A DNA stretch of 64,000 bases from Alopecurus myosuroides (taxonomy: Eukaryota > Streptophyta > Magnoliopsida > Poales > Poaceae): positions 12,622,826 to 12,686,825 of the forward strand of contig CM054062.1 in assembly GCA_028641055.1 (NCBI GenBank), given 5' to 3'. Each line of letters starts with the position of its first letter. Positions within the stretch are counted from its first letter, which is position 1. The translations under genes were made by a program, and so were the position numbers. The notes under the pieces are model-generated. The model ran no database searches. It had not been told where the DNA came from and worked only from the letters and a program-made list of their open reading frames with translations. Below are positions 19,445 through 30,344 of the stretch, piece by piece.

Positions 19445-20319
19445 TGTCGGGGGGTTACCCCCGAGTAGGGTAAATGCAAGTGGTAAAGGCAACAGTCAGA
19501 AGGGAAGTTTGGTCGAGTAGCCGCCTACCCGGTACTCGCTACCCGGTCGACTGCTACTCGGTCCTACGAAAAGATGACCAGAAGGAGATATCAAGAGAGT
19601 TATGTCCATTCGAGTAGAAGAGCTGGTCCGAGTAAGATTGGCGGGAATCTACTCGGGCCAGAAGTCAAAGGAGCCGTTCTGACACAGGATCCCGCGTATC
19701 CTGGGTCCGTACTTGGCACTATTCAAACTACTGTTCATCTAGGACCGGCCTACCTGACAGCGACAGTGTGGAAGCAGGCGGTCGCAGGATAAGGGGGCCC
19801 TACTCTGTGTTTGGCACAGTGATACCAGACTGTCCCCTTGGTTTTGCCCAACGACTTTCCGGATGCAGCCAAGATTAGGAACCAAAGCTGTCAGCGGGAA
19901 CTCGGAAGAAGGACGATGTGCACACTATGTCGACACTTGTCCATGTTTGGACGTATCCGGCTGGGCACCGTGTATATAAGGTGCCCCGCCGCCTCCTGCG
20001 AGAGGATCGAATGCTGGGACATAGGAAAACCCTAGATTCTTGACCTAGTTCATTACGTAGAGAGAAGAGTGGCTACTCGGTAGCAAGAACATTGTACTGT
20101 GGCTACTCGGTGAGACACCAGAATACAAAGAGAAAGGCAGGAGTAGGGGTTTTACCTCCTCACGAGGGCCCTGAACCTGGGTAGATCGTGTTGTTTGCAT
20201 TGCTTAGTTCTTACCTCACGCGGCTACTCGTCGCGTGATCCCTCCCCGAGCACCTCCAGCGTCCATCGTTCCCACATCTTTAGCCATCCTATGGCATCTG
20301 CCGTGACACCACCACGACA
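19445..20319 (+). repeat. Tat element 3' LTR
   Basis: 875 bp, the same length and same ends as the 5' LTR. About seven substitutions were found by reading both copies side by side (five transitions, two transversions) and no indels. Confidence 0.97.
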
Positions 20320-20324
20320 CCGAT
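20320..20324. repeat. Right target-site duplication of Tat element (CCGAT)
   Basis: Exact copy of 5127-5131. Confidence 0.97.
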
Positions 20325-20616
20325 CCGACGCCGCGGAAGGCCGTCCGGATGCCGCCCTCGTGCCAGTGCTCCAGCGGGAAGCCGGTGGCCGAGAGCTGCG
20401 CGAGGAAGCCGAAGGTCCAGGAGGACCGGTTGTCCCTCTCCTCGGCCTTCTCGAGGATGATCATGTGTCCGTCGACGGAGCGAGGGAAGCGGTTGATGGT
20501 GGCGTCGCGGGCCTCCTCGGAGTTGAAGAGGATCAGCATCGCTCCGTAATCGGAAGCGGCGAGGCCGAAACAGGGGTTCCCTCCGTAGAACTCGAGGGCA
20601 TGGCGGAGGGTGAAGC

Positions 20617-20621
20617 CGGTG
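20617..20621. repeat. Left target-site duplication of solo LTR (GCCGG)
   Basis: GCCGG at 20617-20621 is repeated at 21164-21168 on the other side of the solo LTR. Confidence 0.9.
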
Positions 20622-21163
20622 TCGGATATATACTGAATAGGGGTATAGAAGATGGTAGACAAAGAGCTGGACTACCAGGGTGGCCTACATGGTAATGGGC
20701 TTTGGTCCATTGGGCGGCCCAGTAGTCCGACGCGCAGAAGCCGGATTCTAGAAGAACCCGGATCACGGCCCACGTGATCTGGCTTGGAGGAGAAGACGGA
20801 TTCCTTGCTTTCCAAGTTACGAGTAAAACGTAGTCTTCTAGGTTTCTTATTCTGTAAGCCCTAATCCGGCTATTATATAAAGCCGGACGGGAGATAGATT
20901 AAAATAAGTTCAAGCTCTACGCAACTCGCCGAGAAGCTCATCCTCGCCGAGAAGCTAGATCTACACCCTCACATTGTAACCCTGATAAACGGGCTTTAGT
21001 CCCAATTAGTGAGAAGTGCAGGAGTAGGTACGCCGTACTGTCGCGACGTACCGAACCTGGGTAAAATCCCGTGTTCTGTGTTACTACGCTATCCCGTTAC
21101 CCCACGTCTCTACCGTAGTCTCATGGCACCCCCGTCTATGAAAACTACTACGATGTCTCGACA
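20622..21163 (+). mobile_element. Solo LTR (542 bp) in LINE ORF1
   Basis: It starts TGTCGGATATATAC and ends GATGTCTCGACA, with GCCGG on both sides, so it is a solo LTR left by LTR-LTR recombination. On the plus strand it has a TATA-like TATTATATAAAG near 20871 and an ACCGAACCTGGGTA segment near 21049 resembling GAACCTGGGTAGA of the Tat LTR, so a related Gypsy family is likely. The ORF1 frame of the LINE is restored when it is removed. Confidence 0.9.
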
Positions 21164-22974
21164 GCCGGGGCAGTCGGAAGGCGGCTCGATGATGGCGTAG
21201 GCGAAACGGCGGGAGCGCACCGTGTCCGCGGCCGGCGGCATGAACACGTCGAGGGCGTCCTGCCGCTGCGGGCTAGCCGGGGGAGCGGGGGGCGTGGAGG
21301 ACGACGACCCCGCGGTGGCGAACGGGTTGGTTCCCCTCATCCAGGGAGGGTGGAAGGGGGGACGGCAGGGAGCACGGCGGGGCCTCTCGGAGGAGCGCGG
21401 GGGTATGGCGTAGCAGTGCGGTGGAACGGCGTGCACCCCGCTGCCGCCCCAAGAGGCACGACGCGGCGAGCAGCAGCGGGCGTGGGCTCCTCCCTGTTGC
21501 CGGAGCGAGGGCTCGGGGGGCGTTCCGTCATCAGCCGGGACTCCCTGTCGGAAAGATTGGCGCAGGAGGAGTTAGGTGGGGCGGGCGATGGGGGAGAGAC
21601 GACGGGTGCTGATCTGAACTTACATGTCCGGCGGCGGTGACCCGAGCGGCCGCAGCAGACGCATCGGATGGGATCGCGGCACGCCTTGACACAGTGGTCA
21701 GAGGCAAGGCAGCGGTAGCAGAGTTCGAGACGAGGGCGGCGGAGGAAGAAGCGTAGGCGTTTGCGCTGGGGTGGGTGGTGGATGGTTGGGGATAGCAGAG
21801 CTTCTTTATAGGTGCGGGGAGGCGAGCTTGTGTGGGTGCTGGGGCAAGGGGGTGTGGTGGCGGAGACAGGAGAGATAGCGGCGGAGGGGATGTGAGCGGC
21901 GGGGTTGCAGGGGATGGGGAAGATATCGAGGGCGGGCGAATTTTCGGCAGAGCGAGGGGGGGTGACATCCGGGCGGCGCGGGTCTGCAGAGGCAGCAGAG
22001 GGCGACGGAGGCGTGGTAGCCGTCCCGTACCGCGCGGCGGGGGCATGATGGCTTGCGAGATCGGCGGGGACAGGGGATGGGGGCGCGTCTGCGGGAATCC
22101 GGCGCGTGGGAGACGGGTTGGATTGGACAAGGCCGCGGCGCTGCTGTGTCAGCGCAGGTGGGTCCACAGTCAGCGGGGGGTGGGCACGCGGTGGGGGTTG
22201 GGCGTGACTAGGACAAGCTGTGCGGGCCCGTGGGGACTCTGGGCGGTCGGGGGACAGGGCGTTGACCTGGGCGTCGCCTTCCGTGGCTCCCTTCCAGATC
22301 GCTGCAGCCGCCGATTGGGCGTCGGCGAGGGAGGCGTGGAAGCACAGGGCGCGTCGGCCGATTTGGACGCGGCGGTGCGCCACCAACGTCCGGGCGAGGA
22401 GGCCGGAGGCGACAGAGGAGGAGTAGACTAGGAGCTCAAGGCGGGCGACCTCAAGACGAGGGGATGGGAAGCTCAGCGCGAAGTTGAGAGCGTTCCGCAA
22501 CCATCCTGTGGAGATGGCAAGGTCTAGATGTTCGACGGAGATCCAAATGTTCTCCATACATCTAGGGGCTGGGGAAGGCAAGGCAGCTACGAGCTCGCGG
22601 AGAGCTTTGAGAGATGGGTTAATGGGCGGCGTACCTTTTTCGAGGGACTTGGCGCGGATTCGCCGGCGACGGCGGCGGCGGGTGCGCGGGGCTCCCACAC
22701 GACCTGGTTCGGCAGGTCCGTGGCGCAGGGGTGGTCTCGTGGCCGTGGGGGACGCCGTCGCGCCACCATGCGCGAGCTCCTCGCCAGCGTCCGCGAGAGG
22801 GGTGGGCGGAATCGGGCCGGTGAAGCTCCAAGGGAGCGGCGGGGGCGTTCCGGTGGGGAGTAGGAGTGAGGAGGTGAGCGAGCCTAAGCGGCCGGGCACG
22901 GGGGAGATCACCGGGGGGCGCGGCGAGAGGCCGCCGGCGGGGGTCAGGTGACCAGCTCCGCAATCGCCGGGCAT
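21164..22974 (-). pseudogene. LINE ORF1, N-terminal part with two CCHC zinc knuckles
   Basis: It begins at ATG 22974 (MPGDCGAG). A Pro/Ser/Arg-rich stretch precedes and follows a conserved region with two CCHC knuckles (CYRCLASDHCVKAC and CVCCGRSGHRRRTC, around 21720-21630). A frameshift between about 21430 and 21340 moves the protein to the frame ending at the solo LTR (ADTVRSRRFAYAI). Zinc knuckles support RNA binding and particle formation. The G+C content is very high compared with the flanking elements. Confidence 0.85.
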
Positions 22975-23024
22975 CTCACGATCCTTCCTCAGTCTATGTA
23001 CCGAGGTCTGAAGTGCTGTTTTCA

Positions 23025-24365
23025 GCCAATCTCATCCTAATATGACGTTGTAATTACCTTGCACCTCAGCAACAAAAAAGGCGGTGGCCAAAGTCTTGTT
23101 TCCCACGGTAAGCTCCACACTCATGACACCTTTGGCCTCGGTTTTTTTTCTTTGCCTTCAAAACCATTAAGAACCATGTTGGTCTTCATCAAGTCATCTT
23201 CGCCCAACTTTAGTTTCTTGAAGACCGAATATGGCATAAGGTTAACCACAACGCCACCATCAACGAGCGTCCTAGCCACCGGCGATCCATTAATGTTACC
23301 CTTGACATATAGTGGCTTCAAGTGCTTCACCGGTTCTCTTGGCTTCTCGAAGACGACATTCTTAGGACCGAAGTCCAACTGCGCTATTTCTCCATCTTCA
23401 TTCAAGGCACATAATTCTTTAGACAAATAATAAACCATGTTAATATCCATACCTATTCTGGTCGGCGTATCCTCGAAATCCAGTTCCTCTTCATCACCTC
23501 CTAACGTAAACACCGACTCCGGAATCTCATCATTTGAGGGAAGTGTAGGAGGAGTGGTAGGCGATACATCCATGCTCATGTTCTCCTCTCCGCATGGCGC
23601 AGAATTTGGTGTGGTCTCCATGGGAGCTGCGGCATCCACATCCTTGCGCTTCCACATCTTAGACGGTATAGGATAAATATCATCAAAAAATTCACATCTC
23701 CACTTTCCTTCCCGATCCTCCATCTTTTGTTGGTACCTCACACGTTGCAGCCTCCTCTTCTTAGTTTTAGTCAATCCAGGAGGATACCACTTGGGCTGGG
23801 TGTATTTAGGATCCCTCGGCTTATCTTTGCTTGAACTAGCTTCATGGTCATTAGCCGATGACCTTGGTTGAACAGCCAAAATAAGTTTACTAGAATTAGC
23901 CAATTTTTCTCCATCAACCGGCTTCTTTAGCTTTAACTCATGAGAACCTATCACAACGGAACCGACATTCTTATCATGACCTTGCTGCTTGCCACACTCT
24001 GGAACTTCGATGGATGGTGACTTAGGGCGCCATACTTTCCGTGCACTCTTATTTTGAAACGACCGATTTACACCATAGCTCAAACGGTCTCGAACAACAC
24101 GAGTAATTCTATCATGGACATATCTCCTTGGTGCGGCCCATCCCGGATGAAAAGCATGTGGCGCCATTGAGGGCTGCACCCATCCTCCATTTAAGTAATA
24201 TGGCCCATAAGGTGGCGGCGCCATCCATGGTCTCGGCGCCCAATGTCTGTACAGCCCTCCAAAATGTGAATATTCCTCCCTTGGAGGTGACCTTGGACGC
24301 TTCATATGTGATGGCCGGTTATAAGCTGAACCAGCCACTTGGTGTGTATATTTGTTCAACAACAT
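23025..24365 (-). pseudogene. Gypsy Gag C-terminus and aspartic protease fragment
   Basis: A Lys/Arg/Pro-rich linker is followed by the protease with the D-G-G catalytic motif (LVDGGVVVNLMPYSVF, around 23270-23220). A frameshift at an A-run (T-run near 23145-23152 on the plus strand) precedes further protease sequence in another frame (SVELTVGNKTLATAFF). A TGA sits at 23032-23034 where Arg is usual in GRDW, consistent with CpG deamination of CGA. The match stops at about 23025. Confidence 0.8.
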
Positions 24366-26355
24366 GTCAAAGGTTGGCTTGATCTTCTTATATTGAGCAT
24401 TCTCCTTGTACTTCTTCCACTTGCCAACCTCCGGATTCTTTGGTTTGATGAACTTGGCACGAGCTTCTCCTTGAGCTTGTTATTGCCCCCCCCCCCGGGC
24501 GTAAGATGTTTTATGGTAATCTTCAACATCTCCTTCCCATTGGGTTTCTTGCCAAGAACAATCTCCTTTCCTGAAAACTTATCGCTATCCTTGCTGTTCC
24601 TGGGATCACCAACAATAACATTATTTTTGTTAGCAGATTCGGCCACTTCAGGCCAAATTAACACTTTCTTCACATGTAGCTCCAAGGCGTTCATTGGGAA
24701 TGGCTGTTTGTCAATTTGCATATCGGCAAGCTTAATCGTCCATCATTGATAGCCGATTGTATCCGTCGCCGAAAGACATTGCAATCATTAGTAGCATGAG
24801 AAAAAGAATTATGATGTTTGCAATAAGCACGCCGTTTCAACTCTTCCGATGGCGGCAAAGTATGAGATATTCTAATAAGTTTATCTTTCAACATAGTATC
24901 AAATATTCTATCACATTTGGCTACATCAAAACTAAATTTCATCTCATCTTCACGATTCTTGCTAATCGGCTTAAGAGCTTCACAAGTATAAGGTTTGGCC
25001 TTTGAGGGGCAAACAAATTCAGCAACATAGATATAAGTCTCATCATCTGAATTTTCACTACCATATCCGACCATATTAACATGAGGACGATCAGATTTAT
25101 ACCTATGCATATCTCTTGTTTCTTTAGTTCGGCTTTCTTGAGCAAAAGCTCTTTGCAAAACTTGGCCGACATTTACAAACTCATAACCTTCAATCCTTTC
25201 TTTTATATGAGTTCTCAAACCATTCAATACTAAGTCGGCCATATCTCTTTCGGTTATCACTAAATTATAACATCGGTTTTTTGTATCTCTAAACCTTTTG
25301 ACATAATCGGTGACCGATTCATCATGTTTTTGTCTAACCGATGTAAGATGCGACAATTTAAGCTCATTATCACCGCTATAAAAGTGCTCATGGAACTTCT
25401 TTTCTAAATGAAACCAATTATTAATAGAACCATAAGGTAAAGCTGAAAACCATGAGAAAGCGGTACCAGTTAAAGACAAAGGAAACAAGCGCACTCTTAA
25501 TTGATCACTATTACTAGCTTCGCCTAACTGCGCTAGATATTGGATAACATGTTCCCGAGTTGTCTTGCTATCTACCCCATTGAATTTGGAAAAATCAGGC
25601 ACCTTATAACCTTGGGGATATGGCAAAGCATCATAATATTCAGGGTATGGTTTATGATGGACTTGACTAGTTGTTTTAATGCCATATTTTTCGAAGAAAA
25701 CTTGATCTAAATCTAACCTGAAATTTGCTAACCTTTCTTCTATTGTGGATGGAACTGGTGAAGATGGATTATTTACTACCGCCGAACCAGTGTTCGGCAC
25801 CACACCTGCGTAGGGAAGATGCGAACCCGAATTCGACGGCATCGCCGAAGAGGGTACACTTCTAATTCGAGTATGAAACTCCGGTGCAACAATAATTTGA
25901 TCGTTTTGGGCATGATATGTATTCATCGGCACATATGATGCCGATGGCTTAGGCGGAGGAGTATTATTTTTAGCAGTATCTTGTTGTAGGAGTGCATTGT
26001 AAACTTTCATGTTTCCATCACTAACATAACTCTGAATTTCAGCTATTTGCTCAGGAGTAAAGAGGCTATTACTTACAGAGGGCTCGGCTGATTTGCCGAG
26101 CGTCGGAAGCTTTATTTCCCCAAGTGGGGTGGTTTTGCCCTGACGATCCTTGCTGTAATTTGCAAGGTACGCTTCCATATCTTCCTCCTCTTTCTTTTTC
26201 ACCTTTTCCTCGTACTCCTCCCGCATCTGATCTTGACGCTTCTTCCTCCACGTCTCGTAATGTTGGCGTTGATCCTCCGAAAGCTCATCGAAGCTAGGCT
26301 TAATGATGTTTTCGGTGCCGATTTCAGTGGGCTGAGGAGACTTGCCGTTCATCAT
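24366..26355 (-). pseudogene. Gypsy Gag
   Basis: The start at 26355 (two ATGs in a row just after the primer-binding site) is preferred over upstream non-ATG extension. The N-terminus is charged and coiled-coil-like (EKVKKKEEED). The retrotransposon Gag core shows FSKFNGVDSKTTREHV, LRVRLFPLSLTGTAFSWF and VTDYVKRFRDTKNRCYNL. A CHHC knuckle follows (CKHHNSFSHATNDC, around 24825). The frame breaks near 24700, and again at the C-run 24483-24498, after which the sequence joins the protease-containing frame. Confidence 0.85.
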
Positions 26356-26362
26356 GATGATC

Positions 26363-26381
26363 GTCCCCAGCGGAGTCGTCA
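26363..26381 (-). other. Gypsy primer-binding site
   Basis: On the minus strand, TGACGACTCCGCTGGGGAC lies a few bases after the LTR end. This form is seen as the primer-binding site of several Tat/Ogre-type elements. Confidence 0.6.
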
Positions 26382-26388
26382 AAAAGTG

Positions 26389-27206
26389 TGTTGACACATG
26401 AACACGTCACATGTTACCCCCAGCGTAGAGCGCGATACGCAGGACACGTCGCCGGAGGAGGCTCGCCGGAAGCGCGATATGCAAGACAATCCGGCGAGCT
26501 CTTTTGAAGACCAGAAACCCCACGCGGCCGGGAGGGACCCTGTCTGGACGCGAGGCGGCTATATTCTTCCTTAGGTCGGTTCACCCTCCCCCAAGGCCTT
26601 CACCGATCGAATCTCTCCTGCACGAAGAACACCGACGAACGAAGAAGAAGATAACTAGGGTTAGGGTAAAGTTTGTAGATGAGTTTTTGCGATTGTGTGT
26701 TGTTTTTCAATCGACCGTCACCCCAAAGGTATATAAGGGGCGGATGGACTTCACGTACAGATTTGGGGCGAAAATTCCGTCCAAAAAGACCTAATTTGAC
26801 ACCAATTCGAGCAAAAAAAACGGGTCAACCGAACTCAGGTTCGGATCCAGAAATCGGAAAAAAGTTTCAGAAGTGAACCGGATATTTTGAACCGGATTAT
26901 TCGGATTTAACCGGATATGCCGGTTGCAATGGATTTACGCTAAGAAAAAAAGACGTGAGTTACAGAAGTCAACTGGATATTTTGAACCGGATTATTCGGA
27001 TTTAACCGGATATTCCGGTTTTGACCTCACGCGTCAATATTGTCAGCAATATTTTGGCCATAGATTTTGCATACTTTGTCGGATTGAGATGACCCAAAAA
27101 TAAAAATTGTTCGTTTCGACGAGACGCACAACGTTTTCTCATGCTATTTTTCCATTTTAGGTCATCTTGATGCCATCTCTTAGTAAGCCAAAATTGACTG
27201 TCAACA
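26389..27206 (-). repeat. Gypsy 5' LTR (818 bp) with internal duplication
   Basis: The LTR begins TGTTGACA (27206) and ends TGTCAACA (26389) on the minus strand, a perfect 8-bp inverted terminal repeat. A TATA-like CCTTATATACC lies near 26731 with an AACCCTAG leader downstream. A 58-bp segment (26868-26925 and 26963-27020, containing ACCGGATTATTCGGATTTAA) is duplicated with 95-bp spacing in U3. Confidence 0.85.
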
Positions 27207-30200
27207 CCTAGTCATCTAATTCATTTAAAATTAATAAATCAATATCTTATTCTAATCTTTTCAGAAACATTAAAATAATATATCAAATGAAAGATAACAA
27301 CATTTTTAAACTCATTATGTCTATAATAAATTATTGTGTTTAACTTATGAATTATGTTTTAAGAGTATAATGGAAGTCTATAGAATTCCTATATAACGAG
27401 GGCTAACCAACACCACACTATCTTCTTTAATATTGAACCTAAATAAGTTTTTACTTCCTAAATCATTTTGACAAACATTATTGGTTTACAAGTTGATAGA
27501 GATGATGGTAGTATGTACTCACCTTGAGTTAAATTGTTTGGTCTTAGCCCCACACTTTTCAACAGTAAAAAAACAACATGTGTTGTTATTTCCTTAAAGT
27601 TGTTTTCAATAAGATAGTACCTTGTGTTATAACCATGTGATAACACTTCTATCTAAATATGATAACAATTGTCTGTTAAGTAAAAGTGAAACACATGTAA
27701 TTCTAAAAGAAGTAATAACCACATCACCACAAGTAATGAAACAATTCACCTAAAACCTATGTGATCTTAGTATCGTATCGATCATAGCTTACACCTGTAA
27801 ACTGGGGTATTTTCCAGGGTATTTCACGATGCATCTCATTACTATGCATGTATCATCTTGCTAGTGTTTTATGTAGTCCTTACCAGGACTAATTTGCTAT
27901 CTTTCAAATCTCGGGATGTCTCTACGCGACCCTCGAACCCGAAGACATGGATTATTGTTGTTATTATTTCTATCTTAGGCAAGTTCATCACTTGCTCATA
28001 TCCTTTGCAGTATTTCCTAACGAACTATTTGCAAAAACCCTATCGTATTACCACCTATTCCCAAAAAGAATGCATGATCCTATTTTTATAATAATATGAC
28101 TAATTGAATGACTACCTGAGTGGTAGTGTTCTGTTTGGTGGGCGGATGGGACCATGGTAAGATGAATAGGTCAAAGGAAGGTTCCATATGTATGGGAAAG
28201 TATTACCTAGGAATTAATCACAAATGCCGTTAGAACTCTATGCGCCGTAAATACCGCGTTAACCATGGGTCTTGTATTGGGCGAGTAAGTCAGATGTGAT
28301 CTTCTCTCGTTCGCATGTCAACGGGCTGCCAGAGACGTACGCTGTAGGTCTTGCGGGACTACATGCACATGGGTGGGAGCCCTTACATCCCACAGACTCT
28401 GGGGTCTATGAGTGTCTGCCAGGGGCGCCCAGGTCTCCATCGTGAGGGGTGGAATCAGGGGTTCAACCTACTAGTGGAAATGGGTGGGCATGCGTTGTGC
28501 GGAGAAGCATGGTTTGGCTTGGACCAACAACCAGTCCCCACACCTATGTGGGAGTGGACAGGATCTCGAGCCTGGTTGTGCAACATGGTCTTGGTATCCC
28601 ATGGGTAAAGTAACGCACCTCTGCAGAGTGTAAAAGGATGTGGCATGTTACCCCCTGTTCCGGGAAAGAACTGCGAACGCTACAGGAAAGGCAACTCCAT
28701 GAAGTTCTAGTCCTGTGATGGTCTGGCAGGCATAGTTTTCAGAATTAAAAGCAACCTCTTGAAGAAAGTTTTACAAAACCTTACATTATCTTATGACTCT
28801 TTCAAGTCTAAAGTTGTAGTTAGTGCATCAAACTACCCACTGTATATCATGAACTTGTTGAGTAACGCTCGTTACTCATTCGTTCCCGTTTGACCCCCTG
28901 CTTAGAGTTGAAGCCTTATGGAAGTCGTCATCGTGAAGCCATCGCTACCTCATGAAGCTAGGTGGAGTCTTATATCACTTAGCCAGTAAATCATCGTCAT
29001 AAACAACGCTGGAGGAGGAGAAGCTATCAAGGTGTAGGTGGAGACCATTCTTGGAATATCTGTTACAAGCCATAGATTAGGGCTGACATCAGCCATAGTG
29101 GATTAGTTCTGAGCTAGAGTTCTTCTCCAGCTTGGATCTTCGTATTGCTTCTTCTGATGTTTCATTTTCATGAGATCTTCTTGATTCATCAAAGAGATTC
29201 TCAAGATTTTGTAATGAAGTTTGTATCCTATAGCTTTGCTTGGACATGTTGTGTTTCTGTTTTACTACTCTGAGGGATGTAATATTCACGGATAAGTCCT
29301 TCTGTGAGTATTATGTCAGCGACTTGCGCACTACACATGAAGTGGTGTGCCGGGTCACCACACAACGCTGCCTCACGGAGCAGCAACGCACCAGCCGAGT
29401 CGGGAAGAGGCGGTGGCGAAGAGGCAGGAGCCGGAGGGCTCACGGCCGGGGTTGCGTGCGTCGGAGAGTGGGATATGGATGCTAGGGTATCTGCGTGCTT
29501 GGACCGGCGGGCGGAGACAAAGCTGAGAGGGTTGGAGAGGCGAGGATCGAGGAAAAAGGGTGAAACAATTATGGATTCTGCAAAAAAAATGTGTAAGTTA
29601 CTCTAATAATATGAGTGAAACTTTTAATGAAAGATGTGAAATAATCTTCAGTTTGCCAAACTATATCAAAGTAGACGAAATCTAGCTAGACTATTCACAT
29701 AACTTGTACCTTACATAAATATTAACACACTCATGTGATAAAACAAACATTTACTTAATACTAGGATCAATGTCATAATGTAAAACAGAAATGTGAAACC
29801 CCGGGCACGGGCGAAGTGGTTTATGAAAACAGAGCACATAAAAAGCCAAAGCTATGAAACTCAGCGCTCAAATAATTATAACCACCAAGAAAAGGATTCT
29901 CGATTGTTTCCATGCTGAGTTTTTTACAAGGTTCAAATTCGATGGAGATGTATTCTGAGCAATGCAGTCGCTATCGCCGGGGGTGCTGAACCAATGTACC
30001 GGTGTGAAGAAGCACCAAATTGTATGTTCCAACATCGTGTGAACTTCACTTTACCGGGAGATAGCACATGGATGAAGCATCAGCGGTATCTGAACTCTGG
30101 CTTACAGAATAAAAAGCAATGTATATCTACCAAATAGAGCCTCTGCACTTAAGGGACGTATATTTTTTTAGGGCATAACGGGGGGCCTATTGCCCACCTG

Positions 30201-30344
30201 AACGAGTTTTACTTCAAAAACATTTTGACATGTACATGGAGGCAGTGCCGCGCCGAAGGAGACGGCACGCCCGAGGCGACATACCACCCGCGAGGAGGGG
30301 GAGCCGAAAAATCTTCCCATACGCCAGCGACTAGGTGCCGAGGA
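27207..30344. other. Unclassified, decayed LTR-like DNA
   Basis: No credible gene. 27207-27780 is AT-rich. 27790-29340 resembles the distal part of a long Triticeae-type LTR (ACCTCTGCAGAG near 28617; a long non-coding leader-like stretch to 29340). 29340-30344 is mixed, with a short GC-rich patch at 29380-29470 and a possible transposon remnant near 30165-30340. I could not define ends. Confidence 0.4.

Larger units (their letters stand above)
5132..20319 (+). mobile_element. Complete Tat-lineage Ty3/Gypsy retrotransposon with antisense gene
   Basis: A structurally complete 15,188-bp element inserted in LINE ORF1: 5' LTR 5132-6006, primer-binding site, Gag-PR-RT-RH-aRH-IN frame 6161-12973, antisense eight-exon gene 13641-18740, polypurine tract, 3' LTR 19445-20319, and CCGAT on both sides. 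The domain order, the second RNase H after RT-RH, the lack of a chromodomain and an antisense ORF between IN and the 3' LTR are known hallmarks of Tat elements (RIRE2, Grande and Cinful relatives). The two 875-bp LTRs differ at about seven positions (0.8%), which would be roughly 0.3 My at the commonly used grass rate of 1.3e-8 per site per year. Protein coding is broken only by nonsense codons. Confidence 0.95.
20320..20621 (-). pseudogene. LINE ORF1, middle part
   Basis: About 100 codons of LINE ORF1 lie between the solo LTR and the Tat insertion (FGLAASDYGAMLIL and EEARDATINRFP). It looks like the RRM-like/DUF4283-type region that precedes or surrounds the knuckles in plant LINE ORF1 proteins. 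The reading frame is continuous with 21164-21436 on one side and 4845-5131 on the other after the insertions are removed. Confidence 0.75.
1519..23024 (-). mobile_element. LINE (L1-like non-LTR retrotransposon), interrupted and 3' truncated
   Basis: A plant L1-type LINE runs on the minus strand from about 23024 (5' end, estimated) to 1519, where an LTR cuts it off inside the reverse transcriptase domain. Two later insertions split it: a solo LTR (20622-21163) and a 15.2-kb Tat element (5132-20319). Removing them and one copy of each target duplication leaves about 5.8 kb of LINE, and the ORF1 reading frame continues in phase across both sites. ORF1 is a nucleic-acid binding protein with two CCHC knuckles; ORF2 carries endonuclease and RT. 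The 3' end and poly(A) tail are not in the window. Frameshifts in ORF1 make this copy dead. Confidence 0.85.
23025..27206 (-). mobile_element. Ty3/Gypsy 5' part: LTR, gag, protease (minus orientation)
   Basis: Reading leftward: LTR 27206-26389, primer-binding site, gag from 26355, a protease to about 23025, where the LINE begins. RT, RNase H, IN and the 3' LTR would lie beyond the LINE's far end, outside this window. Gag and protease resemble the Tat/Ogre type. Several frameshifts at homopolymers and a TGA (23032-23034) disable it. Confidence 0.8.

Noticed and set aside
21832..22951. Plus-strand ORFs of up to 199 codons opposite LINE ORF1
   Set aside because: High G+C makes all frames open; the minus frame has the zinc knuckles.
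28351..28608. 85-codon plus-strand ORF as a gene
   Set aside because: No homology recognised; sits in decayed LTR-like DNA with overlapping ORFs on the other strand.
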